Source: Flavobacterium sp. ACAM 123 (GTDB lineage: Bacteria; Bacteroidota; Bacteroidia; Flavobacteriales; Flavobacteriaceae). From it: a stretch of DNA of 64,000 nucleotides. Positions 52,883 through 62,999 of this stretch are shown here, one piece after another. A program made the position numbers and the translations under genes. The stretch is taken from the NCBI RefSeq assembly GCF_000264055.1, contig NZ_AJXL01000001.1:26295-90294 (forward strand), read 5' to 3'. The notes beneath the pieces were generated by a model. The model worked only from the letters and a program-made list of their open reading frames with translations. It made no database searches and had not been told where the DNA came from. Within the stretch, counting starts at the first letter, position 1; each line of letters begins with the position of its first letter.

Positions 52883-53160
52883 AGTGGTTTGGGTTGATTA
52901 TAATATTTGCGTAGCTCTCTCTAAACTATTTTTAACTGAATTTTTTTTAATCCAAAACGGAGTACTTCACTGCTAATCTTTTACAATCAACTAATGAAGT
53001 GAATGTACCCTGTCTAAGTAAAGTTTTTACTATACGAGAAGTATTTTACCAATTATTTTGACTCTCGCTATTACTAGTCAATAAATAAACTATATCGGTG
53101 CTTATTGTTATTTGATCTTTATTATTTAAGATTGGGATTGCTCTTGAATTAAGATCCGTT

Positions 53161-54513
53161 TTAGATTTCTCTATTGTCAAATTCTATTGCCATACCGAAG
53201 GTGTCTTCATGGAATTCTCCGTGGTCATAAATTAGCGTTCCGTTTACAAAAGTCTGTATTACTTTGGTATTAAAAGTGGTGCCTTCTAACGGTGACCAAC
53301 CACATTTGTACAAGATGTTTTCCTTAGTAACTGTCCACTGGCTATCTAAGTCTACCAAGGTCAAGTCGGCGAAATAGCCTTCTCGGATAAATCCTCTGTT
53401 TGTCATACGATAGAGGATAGCAGGATTGTGGCACATTTTTTCAACTATTTTTTCTAAAGAAATGAGTCCTTGTTTATAAAACTCTAACAGGCAATTGAGT
53501 GAATGCTGAACCATTGGCGCACCTGACATAGATTGAAAATAGGTTTTTTGCTTTTCCTCTAAGGTATGTGGTGCGTGATCAGTCGTGATGATGTCAATTC
53601 GATCGTCAAGTAGCGCCTTTAATAAACCTGCTTTGTCTTGTTCTGTTTTTATCGCGGGATTCCATTTGATAAGCATTCCTAATCGTTCATAATCTTTGTC
53701 CGAGAACCAAAGATGATGCACTGAAACTTCGGTTGTTATTTTTTTATCTTCTAGCGGTATGTCATTTTGAAACAGATGAGTTTCTGCTTCTGTCGTTAAG
53801 TGTAGAATATGTAATCTGGCGTTGTGCTTTTTTGCCAAATCAATGGCACGTTTTGTGGCTTCATAACAGCCATTGGTACTTCTAATAATTGGATGGTACT
53901 TTACAGGAACGTCTTCACCATATTGTATTCTAAAAGCCTGTTCGTTTGCTTCTACTATTTCTTCTTTCTCAGAATGAATCGCAATAATGGATTTGCAGCC
54001 AGCGAATAATTTTTCCATTGTTTCTGGATTATCAGCAAGTAGGTTTCCTTTTTTGGTAAAGTAGAGGCCGTCATCAGAAACCCCAATAAATTGACTCGTA
54101 TCCGTTTTTAGAATTTCATCAATATTGTCTCCATTAACCCCCATGAAAAACGAGTAGTTTGCGAAGGACTTTTTTGAAGCAATAGCATACTTTTCTTTTA
54201 GGCTTTCTACGGTCAAAATATTCGGAACCGTATTTGGCATATCAATAAAAGAAGTCACTCCACCTGCTACAGCAGCTTTACTTTCTGTATATAAATCTCC
54301 TTTGTGGGTAAGTCCAGGGTCTCTAAAATGGACTTGTCCGTCAATAATTCCGGGTAATAGGTGTTTGCCCGTTCCGTCAATGATTTTATAAGTAGGATAA
54401 ACGTCAATAGTTCCTATTTGACGAATAACTCCGTCCGCCAATAACACGTCTGCGATAAATGATTTTCCTTCATTTACAATCGTTGTATTCTGAATTAAAA
54501 TTGTTTGATTCAT
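53161..54513 (-). CDS. pyrC: dihydroorotase
   Basis: A 450-residue amidohydrolase of the dihydroorotase type, which closes carbamoyl aspartate to dihydroorotate in pyrimidine synthesis. LLPGIIDGQVHFRDPGLTHKG at about 52-72 bears the substrate Arg and one metal His (the first of the usual HxH pair is Gln here, which is common in related sequences). MGVNGD, TTDHAPHTLEEK and GYFADLTLVDLD support the call. It is a single gene; type versus allantoinase-like paralogues cannot be settled, but the residues favour dihydroorotase. Confidence 0.9.
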   Translation of the reverse strand: MNQTILIQNTTIVNEGKSFIADVLLADGVIRQIGTIDVYPTYKIIDGTGKHLLPGIIDGQVHFRDPGLTHKGDLYTESKAAVAGGVTSFIDMPNTVPNILTVESLKEKYAIASKKSFANYSFFMGVNGDNIDEILKTDTSQFIGVSDDGLYFTKKGNLLADNPETMEKLFAGCKSIIAIHSEKEEIVEANEQAFRIQYGEDVPVKYHPIIRSTNGCYEATKRAIDLAKKHNARLHILHLTTEAETHLFQNDIPLEDKKITTEVSVHHLWFSDKDYERLGMLIKWNPAIKTEQDKAGLLKALLDDRIDIITTDHAPHTLEEKQKTYFQSMSGAPMVQHSLNCLLEFYKQGLISLEKIVEKMCHNPAILYRMTNRGFIREGYFADLTLVDLDSQWTVTKENILYKCGWSPLEGTTFNTKVIQTFVNGTLIYDHGEFHEDTFGMAIEFDNREI

Positions 54514-55344
54514 GGTTTAATGCTTGTCTTTGGGTTCTTGTGAGCTGCTTTTTTCTGACTGAATGAAGATAGGAATTAAAACAATGATGTATTAAGTAGT
54601 TCGTATATTCGAAACCGATTTTATTGGCTGGTCTTTTGTTAAGGTTTTATTATCTTCCTCACTAGATCTTATAGGAGCAGATCATGACTTTTAAAATGCA
54701 AATTTAGTTGGCCATAAATAAAACAATGCTCTACTGCGGTGGATTACTATAAAATAATTTCTTGAGAGGCATTCATTAATACAAGACCTATTTGATCTCT
54801 TCTTGCGACTGTTGTTTTTATTATTTGATTTTTTCCTTACAAAATTAGGAATCTTAATTCATAATTTTTTATTTATAAAAATAATGGAATGCATAAATTA
54901 TATTTATAGACAATTCCTTAAATCAACTTTGGATGGTATGAGGATTTTTACAAGCACAAAGAGATACATCAGCTACGGAAGCTTTGCATACAAGAAGACT
55001 AACTATTTATATTGAGTTAGATAATTTTCAAGACCGTTTTAGATTCTACTTACGGAAGGGATTGGACAAGAGATTATACCGATGCAATATGAAAACGATT
55101 TAGACTAAAACATAAATTCGTTTGGTATTACCACAATAGCAGAATTGAATACCAGTCAATTTTATTGATAAGAAACGATGGCATGGAAAGGACAGTTGAC
55201 TGCTAGGTTAAAAAATCAGTAGTTGCAGTGTGGAAATAGATTAGACCTTGTTTTCTTTCTGATTTTAAGAAGGAAAACAAGGACATGGAGTTAACAATTA
55301 ATGCAGCTCATGTAAAAAAATATTTTTGAGTGTTAAAATTCCCT
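54514..55344. other. about 830 bases with no convincing gene
   Basis: The plus-strand frame 54803-55015 (70 codons) is AT-driven and hydrophobic and is not supported. The only structure seen is repeat copy g near the 3' part. Confidence 0.45.
55084..55130 (-). repeat. dispersed palindromic repeat, copy g
   Basis: In reverse orientation it reads TAATACCAAACGAATTTATG, TTTTAGTC and TAAATCGTTTTCATAT, with arms nearly complementary. Confidence 0.68.
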
Positions 55345-56511
55345 CTAATTAAGTACTATATATTTTCTTAGATCAGAGGTGAGAATATCACTTAATTCCT
55401 TTCTATTACTGGCAGCACTTTCAATAAAAGCAAATCCAAATACGGGATATTTATTGATATCTAACTCTCTAATTAATATTGGTTTTTCAAAATCGTTAGC
55501 AAGATCTGAATAGTTAAATCTTAAAATATCAGAAGAGATTATTCCTGAATTATTATCTAAAATAATTACACTAAATATTTTAGTCTCTTTTCCCTTGAAT
55601 ATAGTATCCCAGTCTGGTTTTTTGTTTTCGTAAAAGCATTTGTATTCATTAAACCCTAAAGTTACTCCTAAAAGGTCAGCCGTAGTACAAAATCCACCGA
55701 ATCGTAGAGGGTTTATTTCGATAGGAACTATTTTTCCGTTTTCATCGATGCGGACTTCAGCATGAGCTGGGAAATTTTTTAAATTTAACGCTGCACCAAT
55801 TTTGCTTAAAAAATATTCGAGATCAATTTTATACTTTTCAATGATTGCCTTGGATGTTGAGTACACCCGATCACTTGTATCTGTTCCGGAAGAGAAAAGA
55901 TGATGTAAAACGTTTAATAAAACAGCATCTCCATTATTGTCGTAATAGTAATCGATTGCATATTCTTCTCCTCGAATAAACTCTTCGATAATAAAATTAC
56001 TTGTGTTTAATACATTTTCAGGAAATATACTTTTAAGTTTATCAGGTTGTAATTCACTTTTAGCTTTTATCCAGTCTTTTTCATTTTCTACGATATGAAC
56101 TCCTATGCTAAAGAAACCAATCGCAGGTTTAATTACAAACGGGAAACGGATTTCATCATCGGACAGTAGTTGGATTTCTTCAATACTTATTTCTTTGAAA
56201 TAAAAGTCGGGAAATAATCCTTTTATCAGTTCTCTAAACTTTATTTTGTTTTTTAAAATTTTTAGTTGACTTGATAGTTCACGCTCTCCATAGTTTTCTT
56301 CGATCCAGGCTAACGCGTTCTCTGAATTGCTGTAAAGAGAAATTTGAGGATTCCTTTTTAGTAAAGAGATAGCTTCCTCTTCCTCTATCCATACCAACGA
56401 ATCATCTTTCACTAATTCTTTGGCTACTTTGGTTGCAATTATTTTATAATTATTATCTTTTATTGTTTCGATAAGAAAATCAGAAACAAATGGCTTGTCT
56501 ATTAAGAACAT
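55345..56511 (-). CDS. ATP-grasp ligase-like protein of unknown substrate
   Basis: A 388-residue protein of the ATP-grasp superfamily. An N-terminal Rossmann-like part precedes the ATP-grasp core: FPFVIKPAIGFFSIGVHIVE (nucleotide-binding lysine), NFIIEEFIRGEEYAIDYYYD, and the metal-binding HAEVRIDENGKIVPIEINPLRFGG near residues 255-280. The family forms carboxylate-amine or acyl-phosphate bonds. It is 16 bases downstream of the M28 aminopeptidase gene, so a role in peptide or amino-acid metabolism is plausible. Substrate unknown. Confidence 0.82.
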   Translation of the reverse strand: MFLIDKPFVSDFLIETIKDNNYKIIATKVAKELVKDDSLVWIEEEEAISLLKRNPQISLYSNSENALAWIEENYGERELSSQLKILKNKIKFRELIKGLFPDFYFKEISIEEIQLLSDDEIRFPFVIKPAIGFFSIGVHIVENEKDWIKAKSELQPDKLKSIFPENVLNTSNFIIEEFIRGEEYAIDYYYDNNGDAVLLNVLHHLFSSGTDTSDRVYSTSKAIIEKYKIDLEYFLSKIGAALNLKNFPAHAEVRIDENGKIVPIEINPLRFGGFCTTADLLGVTLGFNEYKCFYENKKPDWDTIFKGKETKIFSVIILDNNSGIISSDILRFNYSDLANDFEKPILIRELDINKYPVFGFAFIESAASNRKELSDILTSDLRKYIVLN

Positions 56512-56527
56512 ACGATTTAGTTATTTT

Positions 56528-57982
56528 TTACTTTTTCTTTATTGTCAGAGCTGGACGTTCTGCACTTTCAGCAACTCTCCAGCCGGTTTCATACATCCAC
56601 TTGGTCATCTTAGTAAGTTTGACATAGTCAATTTTATCTGGGCTATCGAAAGGGGTATGGTAATCAGGATGCAATAGGGTGGTAAAAAAAATTGCGGGTA
56701 CATTAGCCTGAGCATAGGGAAGATGATCGCTTCGATAATACCAATTCTCCGGATGATCTGCAGCATCCCAAGAGGTATCTATTTTGAAGTTGGCAATACT
56801 TTTATTAGCAGCTAAAGTGATAGCTACAAGTTCAGAAGAATTAAGATGAGGTTCTGTTACACCTAATAGCGCCGCAGAATCAGGTGCATTGCGTCCTATC
56901 ATATCGCCATTTAAAACAGCAACAATGGAAGACAGTTCAACGGTGGGATGGCTAACAAAATAGCGAGAACCCAATAAACCCCTTTCCTCAGATCCATGCC
57001 AAACAAACAAGGCTGATCGCTTAGCAGGCTGTATATTCCATGCTGCTCCTATTGCAAGCATCGCTACCGTAACTGATGCATTATCATCGGCACCATTCCA
57101 GATAGGGTCACCATTAACTGCGGGTCCTACTCCGTCATGGTCTTGATGACCGCTGAATAACACATATTCCTCTTTCAGTTTAGGATCAGTTCCATCAACT
57201 TTTGCAACAACATTAACAGAAGGATAGTCAAAATTCTCTACTTTTAATTTGGTATTTAAATAAGCACCTTGGCTAGAAAGTGTATTCGCTAAATTTTTAC
57301 TTGCCAGAAAAATAGGTGCCGTATCCGTGTTAGGAACTTCGTTATCTTCAATTCCATAATTTCCTTCTTGAAAATGAAATCCTGTAAATGAAATTAGTGA
57401 TTCTACCTTATCATCGGCAACAAAAATGATAGCGGCAACGTCACGGCTAAGGAGTTCTTTCCCCTGCTGACGTATGGCAGAAGCAGTATAACGATATTGC
57501 CAAAGGCTAACCCAGCTTGGAATCATGGGAGTAGGGGGCATAATATTCAAAGCTACAATTTTACCTTTTAGATCAACAGTACTTTCTGGCATCCTGTCTA
57601 ACCAAACTATAGCGCCTTCTAAGGCAATGTCTACTAGATTAGTTGGCCAAATTTCTTTCCAAAGATCAAGTTTTTTACCATTTAAATTAATAGCACTGCT
57701 ATTGGCCACACGGCTGCGTTTGAGATTGAAGAACTGGAAATAGGTTCCGTCTTCACCTGCAGGTTTTAACCCAGCTTCGCGCGCTTTTTGAGCGACCCAA
57801 ACGGAAGCTCGCATTTCGCCAAGTTCTCCTCCTCTTCGTCCTCGGAAGGCATCACCTGCTAGTTCATATAAATCATCTTTCAGGTCTTGTTGCTTAATTT
57901 TATCTAGTTGTGGCGCTGTGCTTTGCGCATAAAATGAAGTGGAAATAAATAATAGCAAAAGAAGAATTTGTTTGGATTTCAT
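56528..57982 (-). CDS. M28-family zinc aminopeptidase, secreted
   Basis: A 484-residue M28 peptidase with a signal peptide ending FYAQST. The di-zinc site is legible: SGHQDHDGVG (His, Asp), NGADDNASVTV (bridging Asp), HGSEERGLLGS (catalytic Glu pair) and the late His in YRSDHLPY. A PA-like insert lies around residues 130-250. It would release N-terminal residues from extracellular or periplasmic peptides. It is the first gene of a two-gene unit with the ATP-grasp protein. Confidence 0.92.
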   Translation of the reverse strand: MKSKQILLLLLFISTSFYAQSTAPQLDKIKQQDLKDDLYELAGDAFRGRRGGELGEMRASVWVAQKAREAGLKPAGEDGTYFQFFNLKRSRVANSSAINLNGKKLDLWKEIWPTNLVDIALEGAIVWLDRMPESTVDLKGKIVALNIMPPTPMIPSWVSLWQYRYTASAIRQQGKELLSRDVAAIIFVADDKVESLISFTGFHFQEGNYGIEDNEVPNTDTAPIFLASKNLANTLSSQGAYLNTKLKVENFDYPSVNVVAKVDGTDPKLKEEYVLFSGHQDHDGVGPAVNGDPIWNGADDNASVTVAMLAIGAAWNIQPAKRSALFVWHGSEERGLLGSRYFVSHPTVELSSIVAVLNGDMIGRNAPDSAALLGVTEPHLNSSELVAITLAANKSIANFKIDTSWDAADHPENWYYRSDHLPYAQANVPAIFFTTLLHPDYHTPFDSPDKIDYVKLTKMTKWMYETGWRVAESAERPALTIKKK

Positions 57983-58561
57983 AAGATTTATTTTAAAAAA
58001 ATTGAAAATTTTACTATCGTAAAGTATTTATGGTTAGTGTTAGCCTGTCTGTAATCGCTACGTAAATAGCAACTGTAGACCAACTATTGAGTAGAGCGTC
58101 GCTATCGAAAGCCGCATTCTCCTCAAATATATAAATAATCTTTTTAGTGCAAATCATCAAAAGCATTTTTAGTTTTAATTCTCTTAAATAATAAATTGTT
58201 CTTTTAAAAGTGTCGTTCTGGCGATTGTGTGAAGTATAATCCTGAAGGGGCGGAAAAAACGGTATCTCGTTTTATTTTTAAAACGAGGCGGGAGAGATTG
58301 TAGCGTTCTGGGAGTCCGACGGGAGTGAAATTGCAAGGTGGAATAATGAAGCAAGCACTAGGGGGTATGGACAAATAATTCTTGATTTACTATTTGCGAT
58401 TCATGTTAGTAGAAAAAGCTCTGACATCGTATGTAACCAAAAGAAATTTCGGTATCACAACCTCATTTTCGGAGGAAATCCTAAATCTTAAATAATTTTT
58501 GTAATTATCTAATTTTCAAATTGTCGAATTAGCCTATCTTTGCTCACTGAAAAAAGCATCT
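57983..58561. promoter_or_regulatory. intergenic region with tgt promoter element
   Basis: Upstream of tgt, TATCTTTG at 58535-58542 matches TAnnTTTG, 19 bases before the start codon. A GC-richer stretch near 58245-58350 differs from the surroundings but contains no gene I can recognise. Confidence 0.45.
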
Positions 58562-59692
58562 ATGAAGTTTGATTTATTACAAAAAGACCCGCAGACTAGA
58601 GCGAGAGCGGGCAGTATTACTACTGATCACGGTGTTATTGAAACACCTATTTTTATGCCCGTTGGTACCGTGGCCTCGGTAAAAGGGGTACATCAAAGGG
58701 AATTGAAAGAAGATATAAATCCGGATATTATTCTGGGAAACACTTACCACTTATATTTACGCCCACAAATGGAGATCCTAGAGAAAGCCGGTGGTTTGCA
58801 TAAATTCATGAATTGGGACCGTAATATTTTGACAGATTCCGGTGGATACCAAGTGTATTCGCTTTCGGCAAACCGAAAAATAAAGGAAGAAGGGGTGAAG
58901 TTTAAATCGCATATTGACGGTTCGTTCCACTTTTTTACACCAGAGAATGTGATGGAAATTCAACGTACTATAGGTGCTGATATTATCATGGCATTTGATG
59001 AATGTACGCCTTATCCTTGTGATTACCGTTATGCGCAACGCTCGATGAAAATGACACACCGCTGGCTAGACAGATGTGTCAGCCACTTAGAAACAGTGCC
59101 GGTGAAATATGGGTATGACCAAGCTTTTTTTCCTATCGTGCAGGGAAGCTGCTATAAAGATTTACGTCAGCAATCAGCGGAATATATTGCTAACAGCAAC
59201 CAAGTAGGAAACGCCATTGGCGGACTATCAGTAGGGGAGCCTGCAGAAGAAATGTATGCCATGACCGAAATAGTTTGTGAAATTTTGCCGGAAGACAAAC
59301 CTCGTTACTTGATGGGTGTGGGAACTCCGATAAATATTTTGGAAAACATAGCTTTGGGAGTTGACATGTTTGACTGTGTAATGCCTACTCGTAATGCCAG
59401 AAACGGGATGTTGTTTACGGCTAACGGTACGATTAACATCAAAAATAAAAAATGGGCGGACGATTTTTCTCCTATTGATGAAATGGCAATCACTTATGTG
59501 GATACGGAGTATACTAAAGCGTATTTGCGTCACTTGTTTGCTGCTAATGAATACCTAGGAAAACAAATTGCTACCATCCATAATCTTGGGTTTTATATGT
59601 GGTTGGTTCGTGAGGCCAGAAAACATATCTTAGCAGGCGATTTTAGAACTTGGAAAGAAATGATGGTGCGCAATATGAACCAGAGACTCTAA
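58562..59692 (+). CDS. tgt: tRNA-guanine transglycosylase (Tgt)
   Basis: A 376-residue enzyme that exchanges G34 for preQ1 in tRNAs of the GUN class. TDSGGYQVYSLSANRKIKEEG carries a catalytic-site Asp, GNAIGGLSVGEP and GVDMFDCVMPTRNARNG hold the second Asp. The zinc site near the C-terminus is less obvious than in bacteria with the CxCxxC pattern and should be checked. It is followed about 200 bases later by the LptF/G gene. Confidence 0.93.
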   Translation: MKFDLLQKDPQTRARAGSITTDHGVIETPIFMPVGTVASVKGVHQRELKEDINPDIILGNTYHLYLRPQMEILEKAGGLHKFMNWDRNILTDSGGYQVYSLSANRKIKEEGVKFKSHIDGSFHFFTPENVMEIQRTIGADIIMAFDECTPYPCDYRYAQRSMKMTHRWLDRCVSHLETVPVKYGYDQAFFPIVQGSCYKDLRQQSAEYIANSNQVGNAIGGLSVGEPAEEMYAMTEIVCEILPEDKPRYLMGVGTPINILENIALGVDMFDCVMPTRNARNGMLFTANGTINIKNKKWADDFSPIDEMAITYVDTEYTKAYLRHLFAANEYLGKQIATIHNLGFYMWLVREARKHILAGDFRTWKEMMVRNMNQRL

Positions 59693-59889
59693 TACTGTTT
59701 AATTAGTCAATTAAATCAAGGGTTAAACGATTAACTGATTCGATCGCTGTAGTTTTAATTGCTCTAAGGACTGCTTTTATTTTTTGCAACTTATTCACGT
59801 GTTTAAAAATGATTTTTAGAAATCTGTGGTTATTATTTCACTAACACCTAGAGGGCCCTGCTCCAGGTAGCATACTCAAATTAGTCTTT

Positions 59890-60978
59890 ATGCTTTCAAT
59901 AATTGATAAATATATTCTGAAAAGATACCTGGCCACCTTCGCGGCCATGTTGGGTATGTTTATTCCTATTGGAATAGTTATTGATGTCTCAGAGAAGGTG
60001 AATAAGATGATTGAAAACAAAGTTCCATTGTGGAATATTGCTATCTATTACTATCATTTTACTATTTATTTTGCCAATTCTTTATTCCCCATATTTCTGT
60101 TTTTATCGATTATCTGGTTTACCTCAAAACTAGCTAATAATACCGAAATTATCGCTATTTTAAGCTCAGGGATTTCTTTTACACGTTTCTTGAGACCCTA
60201 TATTATTGGGGCATCCCTTATATCGATTTTTGTACTGATTATGGGTTTTTATGTGGTCCCAGCATCTAGTGAAGGTTTTAATAATTTTAGGTATACGTAT
60301 CTAAAAGGAAATGGTCCCGAAGCGATGAGAGAGGGCAATACAGACGTTTATCGCCAGATAAATGATAATGAATTTTTGTATGTGAACAGTTTCAATAGTG
60401 TTTCTAAAGTGGCTTTCAATTTTGCCCTTGAAAAATTTGATAAAGAGAAATTGGTGTCTAAAATTACCGCTAGCAGATTAAAGTGGAATCCACAGGACAG
60501 TACCTATACGATGTATGATTATACCAAAAGAACGGTGGGAGAATTAGGAGATAAGATTGAAAAAATGCCTGAGAAAAAGACCAAATTTAGTTTTGATCTC
60601 GAAGATTTGACTCCGGTAATTTATATCGCAGAAACCTTGAGTTTGGATAAATTATATCAATTTATCGATAAAGAAAAAAAGCGGGGTTCTTCTAATATTA
60701 ATATCTATATGGTAGTTTTATATAAAAAGTACAGCGTGCCTGTTTCAGCATTTATACTAACAATAATAGCCGTTTCTGTATCATATAAGAAAAGAAGGGG
60801 AGGTATGGGAATGAATCTGACCATCGGTATTGCTATTGCTTTTGGCTATGTATTTTTTGACAAAATATTTGGTACCTTGGCTGAAAAATCTACTTTTTCA
60901 CCACTCCTGGCAGTGTGGTTTCCCAATATAATTTTTGGAATATTAGCAATCTTTTTACTTCGCAATGCAAAACGATAA
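59890..60978 (+). CDS. LptF/LptG-family LPS-transport permease
   Basis: A 362-residue YjgP/YjgQ permease with six predicted membrane helices around a periplasmic jellyroll-like domain: IDKYILKRYLATFAAMLGMF at the start, then FASSLFP-like FANSLFPIFLFLS, and a C-terminal helix set ending FPNIIFGILAIFLL. It would act with LptB in moving lipopolysaccharide from the inner membrane. Bacteroidota often use single LptF/G-type genes apart from lptB. Its 3' end overlaps the DMT transporter by 14 bases. Confidence 0.87.
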   Translation: MLSIIDKYILKRYLATFAAMLGMFIPIGIVIDVSEKVNKMIENKVPLWNIAIYYYHFTIYFANSLFPIFLFLSIIWFTSKLANNTEIIAILSSGISFTRFLRPYIIGASLISIFVLIMGFYVVPASSEGFNNFRYTYLKGNGPEAMREGNTDVYRQINDNEFLYVNSFNSVSKVAFNFALEKFDKEKLVSKITASRLKWNPQDSTYTMYDYTKRTVGELGDKIEKMPEKKTKFSFDLEDLTPVIYIAETLSLDKLYQFIDKEKKRGSSNINIYMVVLYKKYSVPVSAFILTIIAVSVSYKKRRGGMGMNLTIGIAIAFGYVFFDKIFGTLAEKSTFSPLLAVWFPNIIFGILAIFLLRNAKR

Positions 60979-61888
60979 ATTAAAAAGTTATATCAATCTT
61001 CATTTAATTGTCTTTATTTGGGGCTTCACAGCCGTTTTAGGGGCTTTAATTACCATTACTGCAGACGCTATTGTTTGGTACCGCATGCTTTTAGCAGCGG
61101 GATTCTTATTTGTATTTATCCTTTTTAAGAAAAAAACATTTCGAATTCCTTTAAAGTCCTTTTTGACATTGACATTTGTTGGATTCTTGATCGCAATGCA
61201 CTGGGTTACTTTTTTTCACGCTATCCATGTTTCTAATGTTTCCATCACCCTTTCTGTTTTTTCATTGGGAGCTTTTTTTGCCTCCATTTTAGAACCGCTT
61301 TTTTATGGTCGAAAAGTATTGTGGTACGAGGTCTTCTTTGGACTCATCATAATAGCCGGATTAGGAATGATCATGCAAGTTGAGGTAAATTATTTAAACG
61401 GAATGTTGTATGCCTTGATTTCGATTATATTAGGGGTATTGTTTACCCTTATGAACGGAAAATTAATTCAAAATCACGACGCTACAGTGATCTCCTTTTA
61501 CGAGTTTATAGCAGGTGTGTTTTTTATATCTATTTATTTTGTCTTCCAAAATAAATTTACTGCAGACTTCTTTATACTGAGTTTTAATAATTGGATTCTT
61601 ATGTTGATTTTAGCTTCTATTTGTACGGCCTACGCTTTTACAGCTTCCGTAAAAGTGATGAAAAAATTGAGTCCCTATACCGTTATGCTGACCACTAATT
61701 TAGAACCGGTTTACGGGATAGTTTTGGCGTATTTTATTATTGGCGGAAAAGAAAAAATGAGTTTCTCCTTTTATGTAGGAGCCGTAATTATCATCATTAC
61801 GGTAATCTTAAATGGCATTATCAAACACAAGGCTGGCAAAAAAGTGCTGGCAATTGTAGACGACACCGGAACTACAGATGCAAGCTAA
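60965..61888 (+). CDS. EamA/DMT-superfamily transporter
   Basis: A 307-residue membrane protein with ten hydrophobic helices arranged as two EamA repeats (LHLIVFIWGFTAVLGALITI at residues 9-28; GMLYALISIILGVLFTLMNG in the second half; TNLEPVYGIVLAYFIIGG near the end). It is a predicted drug/metabolite transporter; substrate not known. It overlaps the LptF/G-type gene, so the two are co-transcribed. Confidence 0.87.
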   Translation: MQNDKLKSYINLHLIVFIWGFTAVLGALITITADAIVWYRMLLAAGFLFVFILFKKKTFRIPLKSFLTLTFVGFLIAMHWVTFFHAIHVSNVSITLSVFSLGAFFASILEPLFYGRKVLWYEVFFGLIIIAGLGMIMQVEVNYLNGMLYALISIILGVLFTLMNGKLIQNHDATVISFYEFIAGVFFISIYFVFQNKFTADFFILSFNNWILMLILASICTAYAFTASVKVMKKLSPYTVMLTTNLEPVYGIVLAYFIIGGKEKMSFSFYVGAVIIIITVILNGIIKHKAGKKVLAIVDDTGTTDAS

Positions 61889-62154
61889 GTGGGATTGATG
61901 CGACAAAGATTGTCTATCCGTTTTTAATAAGGAAGTACAGCTACACTTTTATTGGGAAAAAGAACTTACTTTGAGGGTCCACGGCTAAGCTGGTTGAGGC
62001 TATTCGATAAGAAACAGGTATTCAGCTTTGGATGTGATTGGATTAAATTACAAATCTTTTATTCAAGAGTACGTGTAGTGGGGTATTGATGAAAAACGAT
62101 GGCTGAAGCAATTAAATTTCACTGGTTTTACAATCGTAAATCTATAATTCAAGG

Positions 62155-62721
62155 ATGAAAAAGAATAAGAAAATAATTGGATTTGCGCTGCTTGCGCTAC
62201 TCTTAGTGTTTGTAGGTAAATATGTTTATGACATGAATATCAATCATAATTTTGAGACCATCACAGAGGGGAAGGTCTATAAATCCGGGGTGATTCCTCC
62301 CGATGAAATCGCAAGTTATATTAGAAAATACCACATCAAATCTATTGTGGACTTACGGATGCCGGGGACCAATGATTTGGCTCTAAACCCTGAAAAAATT
62401 GGAGAAATTCAGTCAGAAAAGAACGCTGTCGCAAAAATTAAGGGGGTTAATTACTTTAGTAACCCATCAGAACAAGTTCCGAACGAAAAAAATATAGAAA
62501 CCTTTATAAAAATAATGGATAATAGTGATAATTACCCTGTCCTAATCCACTGTTATCATGGTACAGGAAGAGCTGAAATGTATTCTGCTTTGTACCGCAT
62601 CGAGTATGAGAATTTCACTAATGAAGCCGCGCGTCAAGGAGTGAGGACGCTAGTTAAATTTAGTTCTTTTGATGACGGAACCCCTAAAGGAGAATACCTT
62701 AAGGCATACAAGTTAAGATAG
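62155..62721 (+). CDS. membrane-anchored cysteine (dual-specificity-type) phosphatase
   Basis: A 188-residue protein with one N-terminal membrane helix (residues 8-25) and a cysteine phosphatase domain. The catalytic loop is HCYHGTGR: Cys 133 and Arg 139 fit CX5R. YKSGVIPPDEIASYIRKYHI and SIVDLRMPG precede it. Its domain would be periplasmic, since the helix is followed by a short acidic region. Substrate could be a phosphoprotein, phospholipid or sugar phosphate. Single gene. Confidence 0.82.
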   Translation: MKKNKKIIGFALLALLLVFVGKYVYDMNINHNFETITEGKVYKSGVIPPDEIASYIRKYHIKSIVDLRMPGTNDLALNPEKIGEIQSEKNAVAKIKGVNYFSNPSEQVPNEKNIETFIKIMDNSDNYPVLIHCYHGTGRAEMYSALYRIEYENFTNEAARQGVRTLVKFSSFDDGTPKGEYLKAYKLR

Positions 62722-62956
62722 AAATAAGTCGTCAAAAGTCAATAATCTAAAAGGAAGATATTATTTGAAGCAGTTGTTAAATTATCTGGAACGATGCCGG
62801 ACGATAGAAATATAAAATAAAATTGCCCATTTTCTTTGTAGTCCTAAGGTGGACGAGCTTGCAGGTTTTATGCAGAATGGGAGGCTTAATTTACGCTTTG
62901 ATAAAGTCTTTTAGGACTTAAATATAAAATAAACGATAGCGAACGATATAAAATTT

Positions 62957-62964
62957 TATATTTG
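62957..62964 (+). promoter_or_regulatory. -7 promoter element of accA
   Basis: TATATTTG matches TAnnTTTG and lies 35 bases before the accA start codon. Confidence 0.5.
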
Positions 62965-62999
62965 CAATTCGAAATAAAAAATAAAAACGCACAAATCCT

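Noticed and set aside
54803..55015. 70-codon hydrophobic plus-strand frame
   Set aside because: AT-driven composition, no recognisable domain or start context.
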